A stretch of 33,515 bases of DNA from a bacterium (GCA_017963125.1 JAGCUA010000055.1:1-33515); one strand, 5' to 3'; positions 21,252 through 29,735 are shown, counted from the first letter of the stretch. Notes: generated from the letters alone by a model not told the origin. Program-made: numbers and translations.

Positions 21252-22270
21252 TGAATATCATAGTTACAGGCGGCGCGGGATTTATCGGCTCTAACTTCAT
21301 TTTCCACATGCTTGAGGCGCATCCCGATTACAGGATCATCTGCCTCGACAAACTGACTTACGCGGGAAATCTCAGCACTTTGAAAAGTATAATGGATAAA
21401 CCGAATTTCCGCTTTGTGAAGCTCGATATCTGCGATAGATCTGGGGTCTACAAACTTTTTGAAGAGGAAAAACCGGATATCATCGTCAATTTCGCCGCGG
21501 AAAGCCATGTTGACAGAAGTATCGAAGATCCTTCAATATTTTTGCAGACAAACATCATCGGAACAAGCGTTCTCATGGATGCCTGCCGGAAATACGGAAT
21601 AAAAAGATATCATCAGGTTTCGACAGACGAAGTTTACGGCGATCTTCCGCTTGACAGGCCTGATCTTTTCTTCACCGAGGAAACTCCGATCCACACGAGC
21701 AGCCCGTATTCAAGTTCAAAAGCTGGCGCAGACCTTCTGGTCATGGCGTATCACCGCACTTTCGGGCTTCCGGCGACGATCTCACGCTGCTCGAACAACT
21801 ACGGTCCTTACCATTTCCCCGAAAAACTGATTCCTCTGATGATCGCTAACTGCCTGAACGACAAGCCGCTTCCGGTTTACGGCGAAGGGCTCAACGTCAG
21901 AGACTGGCTCTATGTCGAAGACCACTGCAAAGCGATCGATCTCGTTATCCACAAAGGAAGAGTCGGCGAGATCTACAACATCGGCGGCCACAACGAAATG
22001 CGTAATATCGATATCGTAAAACTCATCTGCAAAGAACTCGGCAAGCCCGAAAGCCTGATAACACACGTCAAAGACAGGCTGGGTCACGATATGCGCTACG
22101 CGATCGACCCGACGAAGATCCACAACGAACTCGGCTGGCTGCCTGAAACCAAATTTGCGGACGGGATCAAAAAAACGATAAAATGGTATCTTGACAACCG
22201 CGGATGGTGGGAAGAAATCATCAGCGGCGAATATCAGAACTACTACAAGAAAATGTATGGAACATTATGA
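21251..22270 (+). CDS. rfbB: dTDP-glucose 4,6-dehydratase
   Basis: RfbB/RmlB converts dTDP-glucose to dTDP-4-keto-6-deoxyglucose, using bound NAD. The 339-aa short-chain dehydrogenase-fold protein begins [16 protein letters not shown] with the Rossmann glycines at 7, 10 and 13. The active-site triad region TDEVYGD has T125, D126 and E127. The catalytic pair is Y153 and K157 in SPYSSSKAG. The sugar-nucleotide binding region SRCSNNYGPYHFPEKLIPLM is intact. No rmlC or rmlD follows, so its product is most likely used by the VioA-like aminotransferase. It ends in an ATGA overlap with the next gene. A lone DnaA-box-like 9-mer at 21945-21953 falls inside it and is probably coincidental. Confidence 0.97.
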   Translation: MNIIVTGGAGFIGSNFIFHMLEAHPDYRIICLDKLTYAGNLSTLKSIMDKPNFRFVKLDICDRSGVYKLFEEEKPDIIVNFAAESHVDRSIEDPSIFLQTNIIGTSVLMDACRKYGIKRYHQVSTDEVYGDLPLDRPDLFFTEETPIHTSSPYSSSKAGADLLVMAYHRTFGLPATISRCSNNYGPYHFPEKLIPLMIANCLNDKPLPVYGEGLNVRDWLYVEDHCKAIDLVIHKGRVGEIYNIGGHNEMRNIDIVKLICKELGKPESLITHVKDRLGHDMRYAIDPTKIHNELGWLPETKFADGIKKTIKWYLDNRGWWEEIISGEYQNYYKKMYGTL

Positions 22271-22818
22271 GCGAACTTGCTGAGCCGATAAAGGCTAATC
22301 TCACGATTTCGGTTATGTTCAGAGACGAGGCTCTGCTTGAGGAAACGAGAGCGATCCTCGAAAAAAAATACGGCGAAATCGATGCAGTTTCAGAGGTTTA
22401 TGATTTTTCGTCAATATCACCGTACTACGATCCTGAAATGGGCAGCGGCATAAAAAAAATCGTTTTCAGCTTCAAAGAGCCGGTTCCTCGCGATCTTCTC
22501 AAGGATGTCAAACTTTTCTGCGTACAGCTTGAAAAGGAGCGCTCTGACAATGGCAACAGGTTGGTAAATCTTGATCCCGGCTTGGTTACGCTTGAAAACT
22601 TTATTCTGGCGACAGGCAAGAATTACAGCCACAGAATATACTTGGGAAGCGGTGTTTTCGCTGAAGTGACGCTGATTTTCGGCAAAAAGAACGCCATCAG
22701 GGAGCTGCCGTGGAGTTACAGGGATTATCTTTATGAACCTGCGCGTTCGTTTCTGCTTGAAGTCCGAGAACTGTATCGTGCAAAAAGGGCAGAGCTTTTG
22801 AAAAATACGGAGAATTGA
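22267..22818 (+). CDS. DUF4416 family protein, function unknown
   Basis: A 183-aa protein recognised as DUF4416 from its pattern SPYYDPEMGSGIKKIVFSF, the NRLVNLDPG block, KNYSHRIYLGSGVFAEVTL and PWSYRDYLYEPARSFLLEVR. The conserved Asn-Asp-Pro-Gly and Lys-Asn-Tyr-x-His-Arg blocks look like a binding or catalytic site, but no activity is established that I know of. There is no signal peptide or membrane helix, so it is probably cytoplasmic. The start at ATG 22267 overlaps the rfbB stop as ATGA, implying translational coupling with the sugar-nucleotide genes. The next gene begins one base after its stop. Confidence 0.85.
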   Translation: MSELAEPIKANLTISVMFRDEALLEETRAILEKKYGEIDAVSEVYDFSSISPYYDPEMGSGIKKIVFSFKEPVPRDLLKDVKLFCVQLEKERSDNGNRLVNLDPGLVTLENFILATGKNYSHRIYLGSGVFAEVTLIFGKKNAIRELPWSYRDYLYEPARSFLLEVRELYRAKRAELLKNTEN

Positions 22819-22819
22819 T

Positions 22820-23380
22820 TTGAACCTCATAGTCTTTCCGATGAAACACGAAAACCCTTTTCCAATCAAGGTCCCGACGGGTTCAGTCGTCAGAATGAAC
22901 GACAATCTGATGCTTTTATGTTCCGGAATGGGAAGTGCAGGAGTTCATAATTTGGCTGAAACGCTTGCGGGGCATCCGGAAATAAAGACTGTCTGTGAAT
23001 TCGGCACGGCGGCCTCTGTTTCAAAAGGCGTTGTCGGGAGCATCTACGAATGTTCGACTTTCTGCGATTGCGACGGCGGAACGGTTTCGTCAGAGCAGGG
23101 TTTCGCTGATCTGCCTGCCGCTGCAGTTACCGGAGATGACAGGCTTTACACGGGCGAAGGGTACAGTTGGGCCGGTCATCTTGAAATGCCGCTTCTCTAC
23201 ACGATGGAGACTCTGCGTTTCCGCGAAACGGCTGTCGGGTTCAACAAGCGTTTTTTCTCGATCCGTCTTGTGTCGGATAACGGTGAAGGCGACATCAGGA
23301 AGCAGGTGGCGCAGGAGCTCTGCAAAGCAAAAAAACGGATCCACGGGATCTTTTCTGTTTTTGAAAAACAATCTGTCTGA
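22820..23380 (+). CDS. Short nucleoside phosphorylase/nucleosidase-superfamily protein (TTG start)
   Basis: A 186-aa protein with the outline of the PNP/MTA-SAH nucleosidase/futalosine hydrolase fold. It has an N-terminal strand LIVFPMKHE, CSGMGSAGVHNLAETL (the usual G-x-G-x-x-N/A segment), and FGTAASVSKGVVGSIYECS in place of the common GvAGgl...GDvvv. LEMPLLYTMETL lies in the VDMEgaA position, and IRLVSDNGEGD ends with the SD pair whose Asp is catalytic in relatives. It is shorter than the usual 230 or so residues, mainly in the middle. The TTG start at 22820 follows GGAG at 22809-22812. Substrate is unknown; MqnB-like futalosine hydrolysis and MTA/SAH cleavage are both possible. Confidence 0.65.
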   Translation: MNLIVFPMKHENPFPIKVPTGSVVRMNDNLMLLCSGMGSAGVHNLAETLAGHPEIKTVCEFGTAASVSKGVVGSIYECSTFCDCDGGTVSSEQGFADLPAAAVTGDDRLYTGEGYSWAGHLEMPLLYTMETLRFRETAVGFNKRFFSIRLVSDNGEGDIRKQVAQELCKAKKRIHGIFSVFEKQSV

Positions 23381-23388
23381 GGCGGCCA

Positions 23389-26300
23389 ATGTCCGAAAAT
23401 TGCAATTTCAGAATTTATAAAAGCAACAAATTGGAAAATTTTCTGCCGGAAGTCTGTAAAATCATCAGAAGGCTTGCCGAAGATGCCCCGCTGGAAAAAA
23501 AGAGCATCGTCGTGCAAAGTGACGGAATGGCACGCTGGCTAACGCTGAAAGCCGCAAAGGAAGCAGGTGCTTTTGCAAATTTTGAATTTGTTTCGCCTGA
23601 CGGATTTTTAAGAAATTTTGCTGAAAAATATTTTGAAATAACTCCCGATTCTGTCTACAGCAAAAAAAATGCGGAGTGGGCGCTCTATTCTCAGCTGAGA
23701 AATGCCGAAGACGGCCCTGCGGGGAAATATATAGGCGGAAACGAAGCGCGCGCATTCAGGTTCAGCCGTACTCTCGCCGATCTTTTAGAGCAGTATTTCG
23801 TCTACCGTCCTGACATGATGCGGTGCTGGCAGGAAACCGGAGTGAAGACAAGCGATCCGGACGAGGCATGGCAGTTCGGGATATTCAGGGAACTGGCGCA
23901 GAAAACGACTACTAAAGGTTTTGCCCAGCTTTTCATGAAAAAATGCGGAACGGCGCCTGCCGGCAAGAGTTATCCCAAAGAACTGATCCTGTTCGGTATC
24001 TCGATCATGAACAGTTATCAGCTCGAGATGTTCCGCTCACTTTCGGATCTTTTTCCTGTTCATATTTTTGCTGTTTCTCCTAGCCACGAGTATTTTTCGG
24101 TATCTAAGAACAAAGGTGCTTTTGACGATGCCGGTGATGACAGGGAGCTTTCTGCGGAAAATCTGCCCGACACTTTTTTCGGGAGGTTCTGTGCGGCAGG
24201 GCTCGATTTTGTCGATTTTACTGCCGGAGACAGTGCTGAAGGTCTGTTTGAAGAACCTGAAGGAAAAACGCTTCTTCATTCGATACAGCATGATATTCTG
24301 AACGACCTTGAATCGCCTGAAAAGACTGAAAACGACGATTCCGTTCAAATCATATCCTGCCGCGATAAAATGCGCGAAATCGAGGTGCTCAAAGACAAAC
24401 TGCTTGGACTTTTCAAGGAAAATGACGGCCTCAAGCCTGAAGATATTGCCGTCATGGCGCCGAAAATCAACGATTATGTTCCTTATATCACGGCGGTTTT
24501 CGGCGGAACTGATCCTAAGGATATGACGTTTGTCCCGTGGGTCATATCGGACAGAACTTTTGCAAGCGAAAGCAAAATCGCAGCGACTTTTCTGGAAATA
24601 CTGAAGACCGGCAGATCCGATTTCGAGAAGTCGAAAGTCTTTTCAATTTTCAGTTCACCTTATGTCTGCACAAAATTCAATGTTGATGAACAGAGTGTCA
24701 ACAGCATCGAGAAACTTGTCGGCGAAAGCGGTGTCAGATGGGGTCTCGATGCAGAATCGAGAGGCGAAGACTTCGGCGGCTCGGGGCAGAACACCTGGGA
24801 TTTCGGTCTTTCGAGAATAATGATGAGTTTCGTCATGCCGTTTTCGGAAAACGGGAAGGGGTTCGATGACATTCTTCCGATGGCGTCTGCTTCCAAAGAA
24901 GATTTGGACAATGTTTCGGGCTTTATTACGTTTGCAAAAGAGCTTTTCAGATGTTCAAAGCAGCTCTTTTCTTTCAGGAGACCTCCGGATGAATTTAAAA
25001 ATCTGCTCGAAGGCATGCTTGACTTCTTTTTTGTTTACGACAGGAACGACAAAGCTGCCTGCGAAGAGATCAGGTATATAAGAAAAGTGATCGACGACTT
25101 TGCGGAAACGGCAGGGAAATTCACGGAAGATCTCTCTTTTGATGCGGTTCTGCAGTATCTCGAAGACGAACTCGGAAGAGAGAGGAGCGGTCGCGGTTTT
25201 CTGTCGTCAAAAGTGAATTTCTGCTCGCTGAAGCCTTTGAGGGCGCTTCCGTTCAAGGTGATTTATCTTATCGGCATGGGAGACGGCGACTTCCCTCGGA
25301 CCGAAAACAGGTATGCATTCGATCTGACGCAGAAAAAGTCGATGAAAGAGCCTGCTGCTCCTTCGCCGCGCTCTGTCAGGGACAACGATAAATATTTGTT
25401 CGTCGAGGCAGTGATTTCGGCGAGGGACAAACTGTTTATAAGCTACGAAGCCAGAGATTTGTCGGAAGATTCCAAAAAACGCCGCTGTGCCGCTATGCCG
25501 GTTCAGATTTTAGAAAAATATATCGAGAAAAAGACCGGTGTGAAAGCTGAGTATTTGGAAACGAAATATCCGGTCCAGCCTTTTTCTGAGGAATACTTTA
25601 AAGACGGAAAGTTCAAGACTTTTTCAAAGAGGGATTTTGATATCGCAGAGGTAATGTTTCACGTGGAACAAAATAGGCGGGACCTGCAACCGGCGCGGGT
25701 TTCAGAGCAACAAAACGAATCTTGCGGAAACGGTGGTGAGGCGGAAGTAGTCGAACTCGAAAAACTGATCTCATTTTTCAAAGAACCTGCCAAATACTAT
25801 TTCACGAAAACGCTCAGAATAGCTATTCCCGACGATAAGGATATGCAGGAGGACGAAGAGCTTTTCGGATACGCCAACGCTGATCCTCTGCTTAAATACA
25901 ATATCCGCAAGACCTACATCGATATGGCGAAGAGTATGCCCGAAGAGTTCGGAAAAGGTCCCGATGAGTTTAACAAACTCTTTGTCGGCCGCATAAAAGG
26001 CGAAGGAGGGATCCCGCTGGGGAGTTTCGGTGAAGAGGAGCTGAAAGGGTTTGCCGAAGATTCAAATTTGTACTCCGTTGCAGCCAATTCGGTGTATAAG
26101 AATTTCATATTCCGTGATATTTCGCTGGACTTCGAAGATCTTTCGCTGAAACTGCAGGGCAGAATAAAAAATATAAAAGAGCCGGGCAGCATGATCCTGG
26201 TTTATCCGGGAGGGAACAAGGCAAAATACCGGGTCGAAGCAATGATCCGTCATCTTGCGGCGAATGCGGCGGGTCTCAAAGTCAACACATCCGTTTTTTT

Positions 26301-26673
26301 CATAGACAAAACTTTCATGCTGGAGGCATCGGATCAGCATAAAGCGAAAGAGTATCTTTCATGGTTTATGACGCTATGGAAATCCGGAAAAAGCAGAGTT
26401 CCGTTTTTTGATCCCGATCTCATAGTAAAAGTTGCTTCCGGCAAAAAGAAGATCAGCGATATCCCGAATGAGGCGCTTTCTTTTTTCGAAAAAATCTGGC
26501 TTGAAAGAAACAGTGAATATTCCTACAAACCCCCGTGGCTTGTTTTTGCGGCCGAGCAGTTCGTCCGTCAGAAAGATCGTTTTGTGAAAGAGTTCCCTGC
26601 CGAAAAAGTGGCGGAAGTAGGAGCGCTTTTAAAAAAATTTTATTCATCGAGAAAGGTAAAAGCAGATGAGTGA
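23389..26673 (+). CDS. recC: Exodeoxyribonuclease V subunit gamma (RecC)
   Basis: RecC is the Chi-recognition subunit of RecBCD, which processes DNA double-strand ends. The 1094-aa product is close to the E. coli size of about 1120. It starts with FRIYKSNKLENFLPEVC and VVQSDGMARWLTLKAAKEAG, the RecC N-terminal signature. KVIYLIGMGDGDFPRTENRY in the middle matches the degenerate helicase-like region. A C-terminal nuclease-like domain starts near ELEKLISFFKEPAKYYFTKT. A linker at about 755-790 holds a perfect parS sequence that encodes MFHVEQ (M756-Q761). No recB or recD is adjacent, so the partners must lie elsewhere. The last 8 bases overlap the next gene. Confidence 0.9.
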   Translation: MSENCNFRIYKSNKLENFLPEVCKIIRRLAEDAPLEKKSIVVQSDGMARWLTLKAAKEAGAFANFEFVSPDGFLRNFAEKYFEITPDSVYSKKNAEWALYSQLRNAEDGPAGKYIGGNEARAFRFSRTLADLLEQYFVYRPDMMRCWQETGVKTSDPDEAWQFGIFRELAQKTTTKGFAQLFMKKCGTAPAGKSYPKELILFGISIMNSYQLEMFRSLSDLFPVHIFAVSPSHEYFSVSKNKGAFDDAGDDRELSAENLPDTFFGRFCAAGLDFVDFTAGDSAEGLFEEPEGKTLLHSIQHDILNDLESPEKTENDDSVQIISCRDKMREIEVLKDKLLGLFKENDGLKPEDIAVMAPKINDYVPYITAVFGGTDPKDMTFVPWVISDRTFASESKIAATFLEILKTGRSDFEKSKVFSIFSSPYVCTKFNVDEQSVNSIEKLVGESGVRWGLDAESRGEDFGGSGQNTWDFGLSRIMMSFVMPFSENGKGFDDILPMASASKEDLDNVSGFITFAKELFRCSKQLFSFRRPPDEFKNLLEGMLDFFFVYDRNDKAACEEIRYIRKVIDDFAETAGKFTEDLSFDAVLQYLEDELGRERSGRGFLSSKVNFCSLKPLRALPFKVIYLIGMGDGDFPRTENRYAFDLTQKKSMKEPAAPSPRSVRDNDKYLFVEAVISARDKLFISYEARDLSEDSKKRRCAAMPVQILEKYIEKKTGVKAEYLETKYPVQPFSEEYFKDGKFKTFSKRDFDIAEVMFHVEQNRRDLQPARVSEQQNESCGNGGEAEVVELEKLISFFKEPAKYYFTKTLRIAIPDDKDMQEDEELFGYANADPLLKYNIRKTYIDMAKSMPEEFGKGPDEFNKLFVGRIKGEGGIPLGSFGEEELKGFAEDSNLYSVAANSVYKNFIFRDISLDFEDLSLKLQGRIKNIKEPGSMILVYPGGNKAKYRVEAMIRHLAANAAGLKVNTSVFFIDKTFMLEASDQHKAKEYLSWFMTLWKSGKSRVPFFDPDLIVKVASGKKKISDIPNEALSFFEKIWLERNSEYSYKPPWLVFAAEQFVRQKDRFVKEFPAEKVAEVGALLKKFYSSRKVKADE
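25655..25670 (+). other. parS centromere-like site (ParB binding), inside recC
   Basis: TGTTTCACGTGGAACA is the exact reverse complement of the 16-bp parS sequence of Bacillus subtilis (TGTTCCACGTGAAACA), and parS is conserved across most bacterial phyla. A chance exact match on either strand in this window is of the order of 1 in 50,000 under equal base use. It falls in the coding sequence of a probable RecC inter-domain linker. ParB would nucleate here and spread, recruiting ParA and SMC for origin segregation. I saw only this one copy by eye. Confidence 0.88.
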
Positions 26674-29600
26674 TAAAACCGTTGAATTTCTTGTGGAAAG
26701 CGGAGATATCGAGCCGGAAAGACAGAAAACGGTCACCGATGAAATGTCGGGCAGATATGAAATCATGGAAGAACTCGCCCGCGGCGGATCAGGGCGGATC
26801 CTTGTCGTTTTCGACAGGCATGTCGGACGAAAAATCGCTATGAAGGAACTTCTTTCCGACATCTCGAAAGCTCCTTCCCAGGATGATGATCCTCAGGTTA
26901 CAGCGATCAGAAACCGTTTCCTGCGCGAGGCGAGGGTCACGGGCAGACTCGAGCATCCTTCGATCGTGCCTGTTTACGAAATAGGCCAGCATCCTGACGG
27001 TTCGTTTTACTACACGATGCGCTTAGTCAAGGGAACGACGCTTCTCAGCGCGATAAAAAAATGCCGCAGTGTTTTCGACAGGCTCGAGCTCCTTCCCCAT
27101 TTCTACCATGTCTGCAACGCCGTTGCATACGCCCACAGCAAAGGTGTCATCAACCGCGATCTGAAACCTTCCAATGTAATGATAGGGGAGTTCGGCGAGA
27201 CGGTTGTCCTCGACTGGGGACTTGCAAAAATAAAGGGGTCTGACGAGACAGTTTTCGTGCGTCACGATGACGAAGGGGTAGGCAAGACGGTTGTCGGACA
27301 GGCGATAGGGACACCTTCGTATATGCCGCCGGAGCAGGCAGAGGGCAATATCGGCGAAATCGACGAGATTTCCGATATTTATTCACTCGGAGCGATACTC
27401 TATCAGATTTTGACCGGAAAAACGCCGTTCAGCGGCAGGACCACTGATGAAATAATCCGGAAAGTTCTTAACGAGAATGTCGAAAGTGCCGTGCAGAAAG
27501 ACAGAGATATTCCGCCGGAACTTGCTGCGATCGCCGAAAAAGCCCTTTCCAAAAGCAAAGATGAGCGTTACGCCTCTGTCGGAGAAATGATCGACGATCT
27601 TTCGGCCTATATGTCGGGCAGAAAAGTAGGAGTCTACCACTATTCCGTTTTCGAAAGTCTGAAATTCGTCGCGGTGCGCCACAAGGCAGCTTTTATTTCA
27701 ACGCTTATCATTTTTACTGTTACTTTTCTTGCAGCCCTTCAGATCATATTTCTTCTGAACAAGACGACTGTTGCAAGAAATGAGGCTGAGCGCGGTAAAA
27801 TAACGGCTAACTACCGTACTGCGCAGGCTTTCAGCGAAAAATCGAACAAGCTCGACACCGAAAAAAGTTATATCGCATCAAGGATCTATGCGGCTGCGGC
27901 AATGTATTACAATCCGCTGAATAAAAAAAGTCCCGAATACAGTCCGGGATTTTCTGCCCATTCAGGAGATTCCGAAGAGATGCTTTCAAGTGCCGCTTCG
28001 AAGTTCTATATTAAGAATTTTCACCGCGGTGCGACTTTCGAACGTGATATCCCGGTAGGCTGCAAAGTCACTTCGGCCGCGATATCACACAGTGAAAACG
28101 TCATCGCAACGGGCTGTGACAACGGAACGGTGACGCTTTTTACTTTCCCTGCACTTTCCGAAATATATAAATTCGATCTTGGAAGCAGGGTCTCGGGATT
28201 CGTTTTCTCTGATGACGACAAAAAGTTGTCCGTCTCTCTTTCGGAAGAAAAGAATTTTGTTATCGATATTCAGGCTAAAACCGCTGAAACCTCTGTCGAA
28301 AGGAGGTTCGAAGGCAATTCTTCCAAATTCGAGGGAGTGTTTTCGAAATGGTATCAAAAAGAAAATGATAAAATTTCTGCTTTTGCTCTTTCGCCTGACA
28401 GAAAAACTCTTCTTGCGGGAACTGAAAGCGGCAGGATAGCTGTTTTTTCCATGGAAAGCAGAAATCTTGTGAACATTCTTACATTCAGAAATTCGGCTCT
28501 TTCCGATATACATTTCCAAAAAGACTCGACGCACTTTGCGACCGCTTCAAAAGAAGGCAAGATAGTGGTTTGGGATGCAGTGACACTCTCTCCGCTTTTC
28601 GTGATAGACGGTCACGATTCGGCAGTCAGTGCAGCGTTTTTCGTGGGAGATGACCGCCTTGTTTCTGCCGGGGAAGACGGACTTCTGCGTATTTGGACAA
28701 GATACGGCAGACAAGTGACCGAACTCTTTGACGTTGCTTCGGAAGATATTCGGAAAGCCGTATTCCTTAAAGGTTTGAATGCAGTTTTTGCCTTGAGCGG
28801 CAACAAAATTTCAATTGTATCAAAAAATGAAGGGGTCTTGTTCGAGCACGAAGAGATTTCCATGGTAACTGACGGCGCGGTTTCTTCTGACGGCAGGTAT
28901 GTTGCTATCGCGGAAAAGGGGGCTCTGCTCAGGTTCTACGACAGGGAAAGCGCCGGAGAGAAGGATATCGAACTTAAAGAAGAGATCCGTTCGGTCGATA
29001 TTTCGCCCGACAGTGACCATGCGGCGGTCTGCAGTGACAGCGAAATAATGCTTGTTTCTTTCCAAAGAGACGAAGTCAAAAGCAGCAGATGCGTGCGCGA
29101 CAGCGCTGTCCGGCCCGTTTTCTCTCCGGGAGGCAAAAAACTTGCGGCTCTCTGCGGGGGCACGATAACTATTTTTTCGGTTCCCGATTTTTCAGTTTTC
29201 AGTGAAGTCAAGATCGAAGGCAGAGAAGCCGTTTCCCTTGAATTTATGCCGGATTCGACACTTCTTGCAGGTTTTGACAAAGGGATCCTCAGCCATATCG
29301 ACACGTATGACAACTCGATCATGGATTTCAGCGGCAGATTTGATATCTCGGACAAGATCGCCGTCTCTTCCGACGGAACTTTCGCAGCAACTCTCTCGGC
29401 ACATAACGGTGTCAGGATCTGGAATGTGCGCGAACACAGGCTGTTTCTCACTATTTCGACTGAGAAAGAGCCTGGATGTCTTGTTTTTGTTCACGGTAAA
29501 AACTCTCTCGGCATCTGCACAGGCGGAAAAATCAGGTTCTATCCGCTCGAAGCGCCGGATCTTGAACTTTCTCCGGCGAAACTTCTGCGCAAAATGGAGC

Positions 29601-29683
29601 GCGAGGCCGGTATGGAGCTTAAAGACTTCTATCTCGAAACTCTTACGAGCGAAGATATCCTGAAAAATGACGGCGGAAATTAG
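26666..29683 (+). CDS. Transmembrane Ser/Thr protein kinase with C-terminal WD40 repeats
   Basis: A 1005-aa PknB-type kinase. The kinase domain spans about 30-315: glycine loop LARGGSGRI (38-45), Lys K60 in IAMKEL, Glu E88, catalytic loop NRDLKPSN (163-170) with Asn replacing the usual His of HRD, DWG (183-185) in place of DFG, and GTPSYMPPEQ (215-224). Catalytic D165 and K167 are present, so it is probably active. A single membrane helix lies at about 343-364. The region from about 450 to 980 is built of WD40-like beta-propeller repeats (for example IVVWDAVTLSPLFVIDGHDS and LVSAGEDGLLRIWTRYG), probably outside the cytoplasm as a sensor or scaffold. It starts within the end of recC (8-base overlap). 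The C-terminal 30 residues are charged and helical. Confidence 0.9.
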   Translation: MSDKTVEFLVESGDIEPERQKTVTDEMSGRYEIMEELARGGSGRILVVFDRHVGRKIAMKELLSDISKAPSQDDDPQVTAIRNRFLREARVTGRLEHPSIVPVYEIGQHPDGSFYYTMRLVKGTTLLSAIKKCRSVFDRLELLPHFYHVCNAVAYAHSKGVINRDLKPSNVMIGEFGETVVLDWGLAKIKGSDETVFVRHDDEGVGKTVVGQAIGTPSYMPPEQAEGNIGEIDEISDIYSLGAILYQILTGKTPFSGRTTDEIIRKVLNENVESAVQKDRDIPPELAAIAEKALSKSKDERYASVGEMIDDLSAYMSGRKVGVYHYSVFESLKFVAVRHKAAFISTLIIFTVTFLAALQIIFLLNKTTVARNEAERGKITANYRTAQAFSEKSNKLDTEKSYIASRIYAAAAMYYNPLNKKSPEYSPGFSAHSGDSEEMLSSAASKFYIKNFHRGATFERDIPVGCKVTSAAISHSENVIATGCDNGTVTLFTFPALSEIYKFDLGSRVSGFVFSDDDKKLSVSLSEEKNFVIDIQAKTAETSVERRFEGNSSKFEGVFSKWYQKENDKISAFALSPDRKTLLAGTESGRIAVFSMESRNLVNILTFRNSALSDIHFQKDSTHFATASKEGKIVVWDAVTLSPLFVIDGHDSAVSAAFFVGDDRLVSAGEDGLLRIWTRYGRQVTELFDVASEDIRKAVFLKGLNAVFALSGNKISIVSKNEGVLFEHEEISMVTDGAVSSDGRYVAIAEKGALLRFYDRESAGEKDIELKEEIRSVDISPDSDHAAVCSDSEIMLVSFQRDEVKSSRCVRDSAVRPVFSPGGKKLAALCGGTITIFSVPDFSVFSEVKIEGREAVSLEFMPDSTLLAGFDKGILSHIDTYDNSIMDFSGRFDISDKIAVSSDGTFAATLSAHNGVRIWNVREHRLFLTISTEKEPGCLVFVHGKNSLGICTGGKIRFYPLEAPDLELSPAKLLRKMEREAGMELKDFYLETLTSEDILKNDGGN

Positions 29684-29707
29684 AGGCGATCAGTTTAAAA
29701 GCAATAA

Positions 29708-29735
29708 TTGCGGAAAAAATCGATTTTGCTATAAT
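29708..29735 (+). promoter_or_regulatory. Candidate sigma-70 promoter with palindrome in the spacer
   Basis: TTGCGG (29708-29713) and a perfect TATAAT (29730-29735) are separated by 16 bp and lie 29 bases before the lipoprotein start. The spacer contains the 12-bp palindrome AAAATCGATTTT (29716-29727), and GCAATAATTGC (29701-29711) overlaps the -35. It would drive the lipoprotein-deaminase-sigma factor genes. The -35 is weak, and the palindrome could be a regulator site. Confidence 0.5.

Noticed and set aside
21945..21953. Perfect DnaA-box sequence TTATCCACA inside rfbB
   Set aside because: A single 9-mer is expected by chance about once in four windows of this size, it codes for a normal part of RfbB, and no cluster of boxes or AT-rich unwinding region is nearby.
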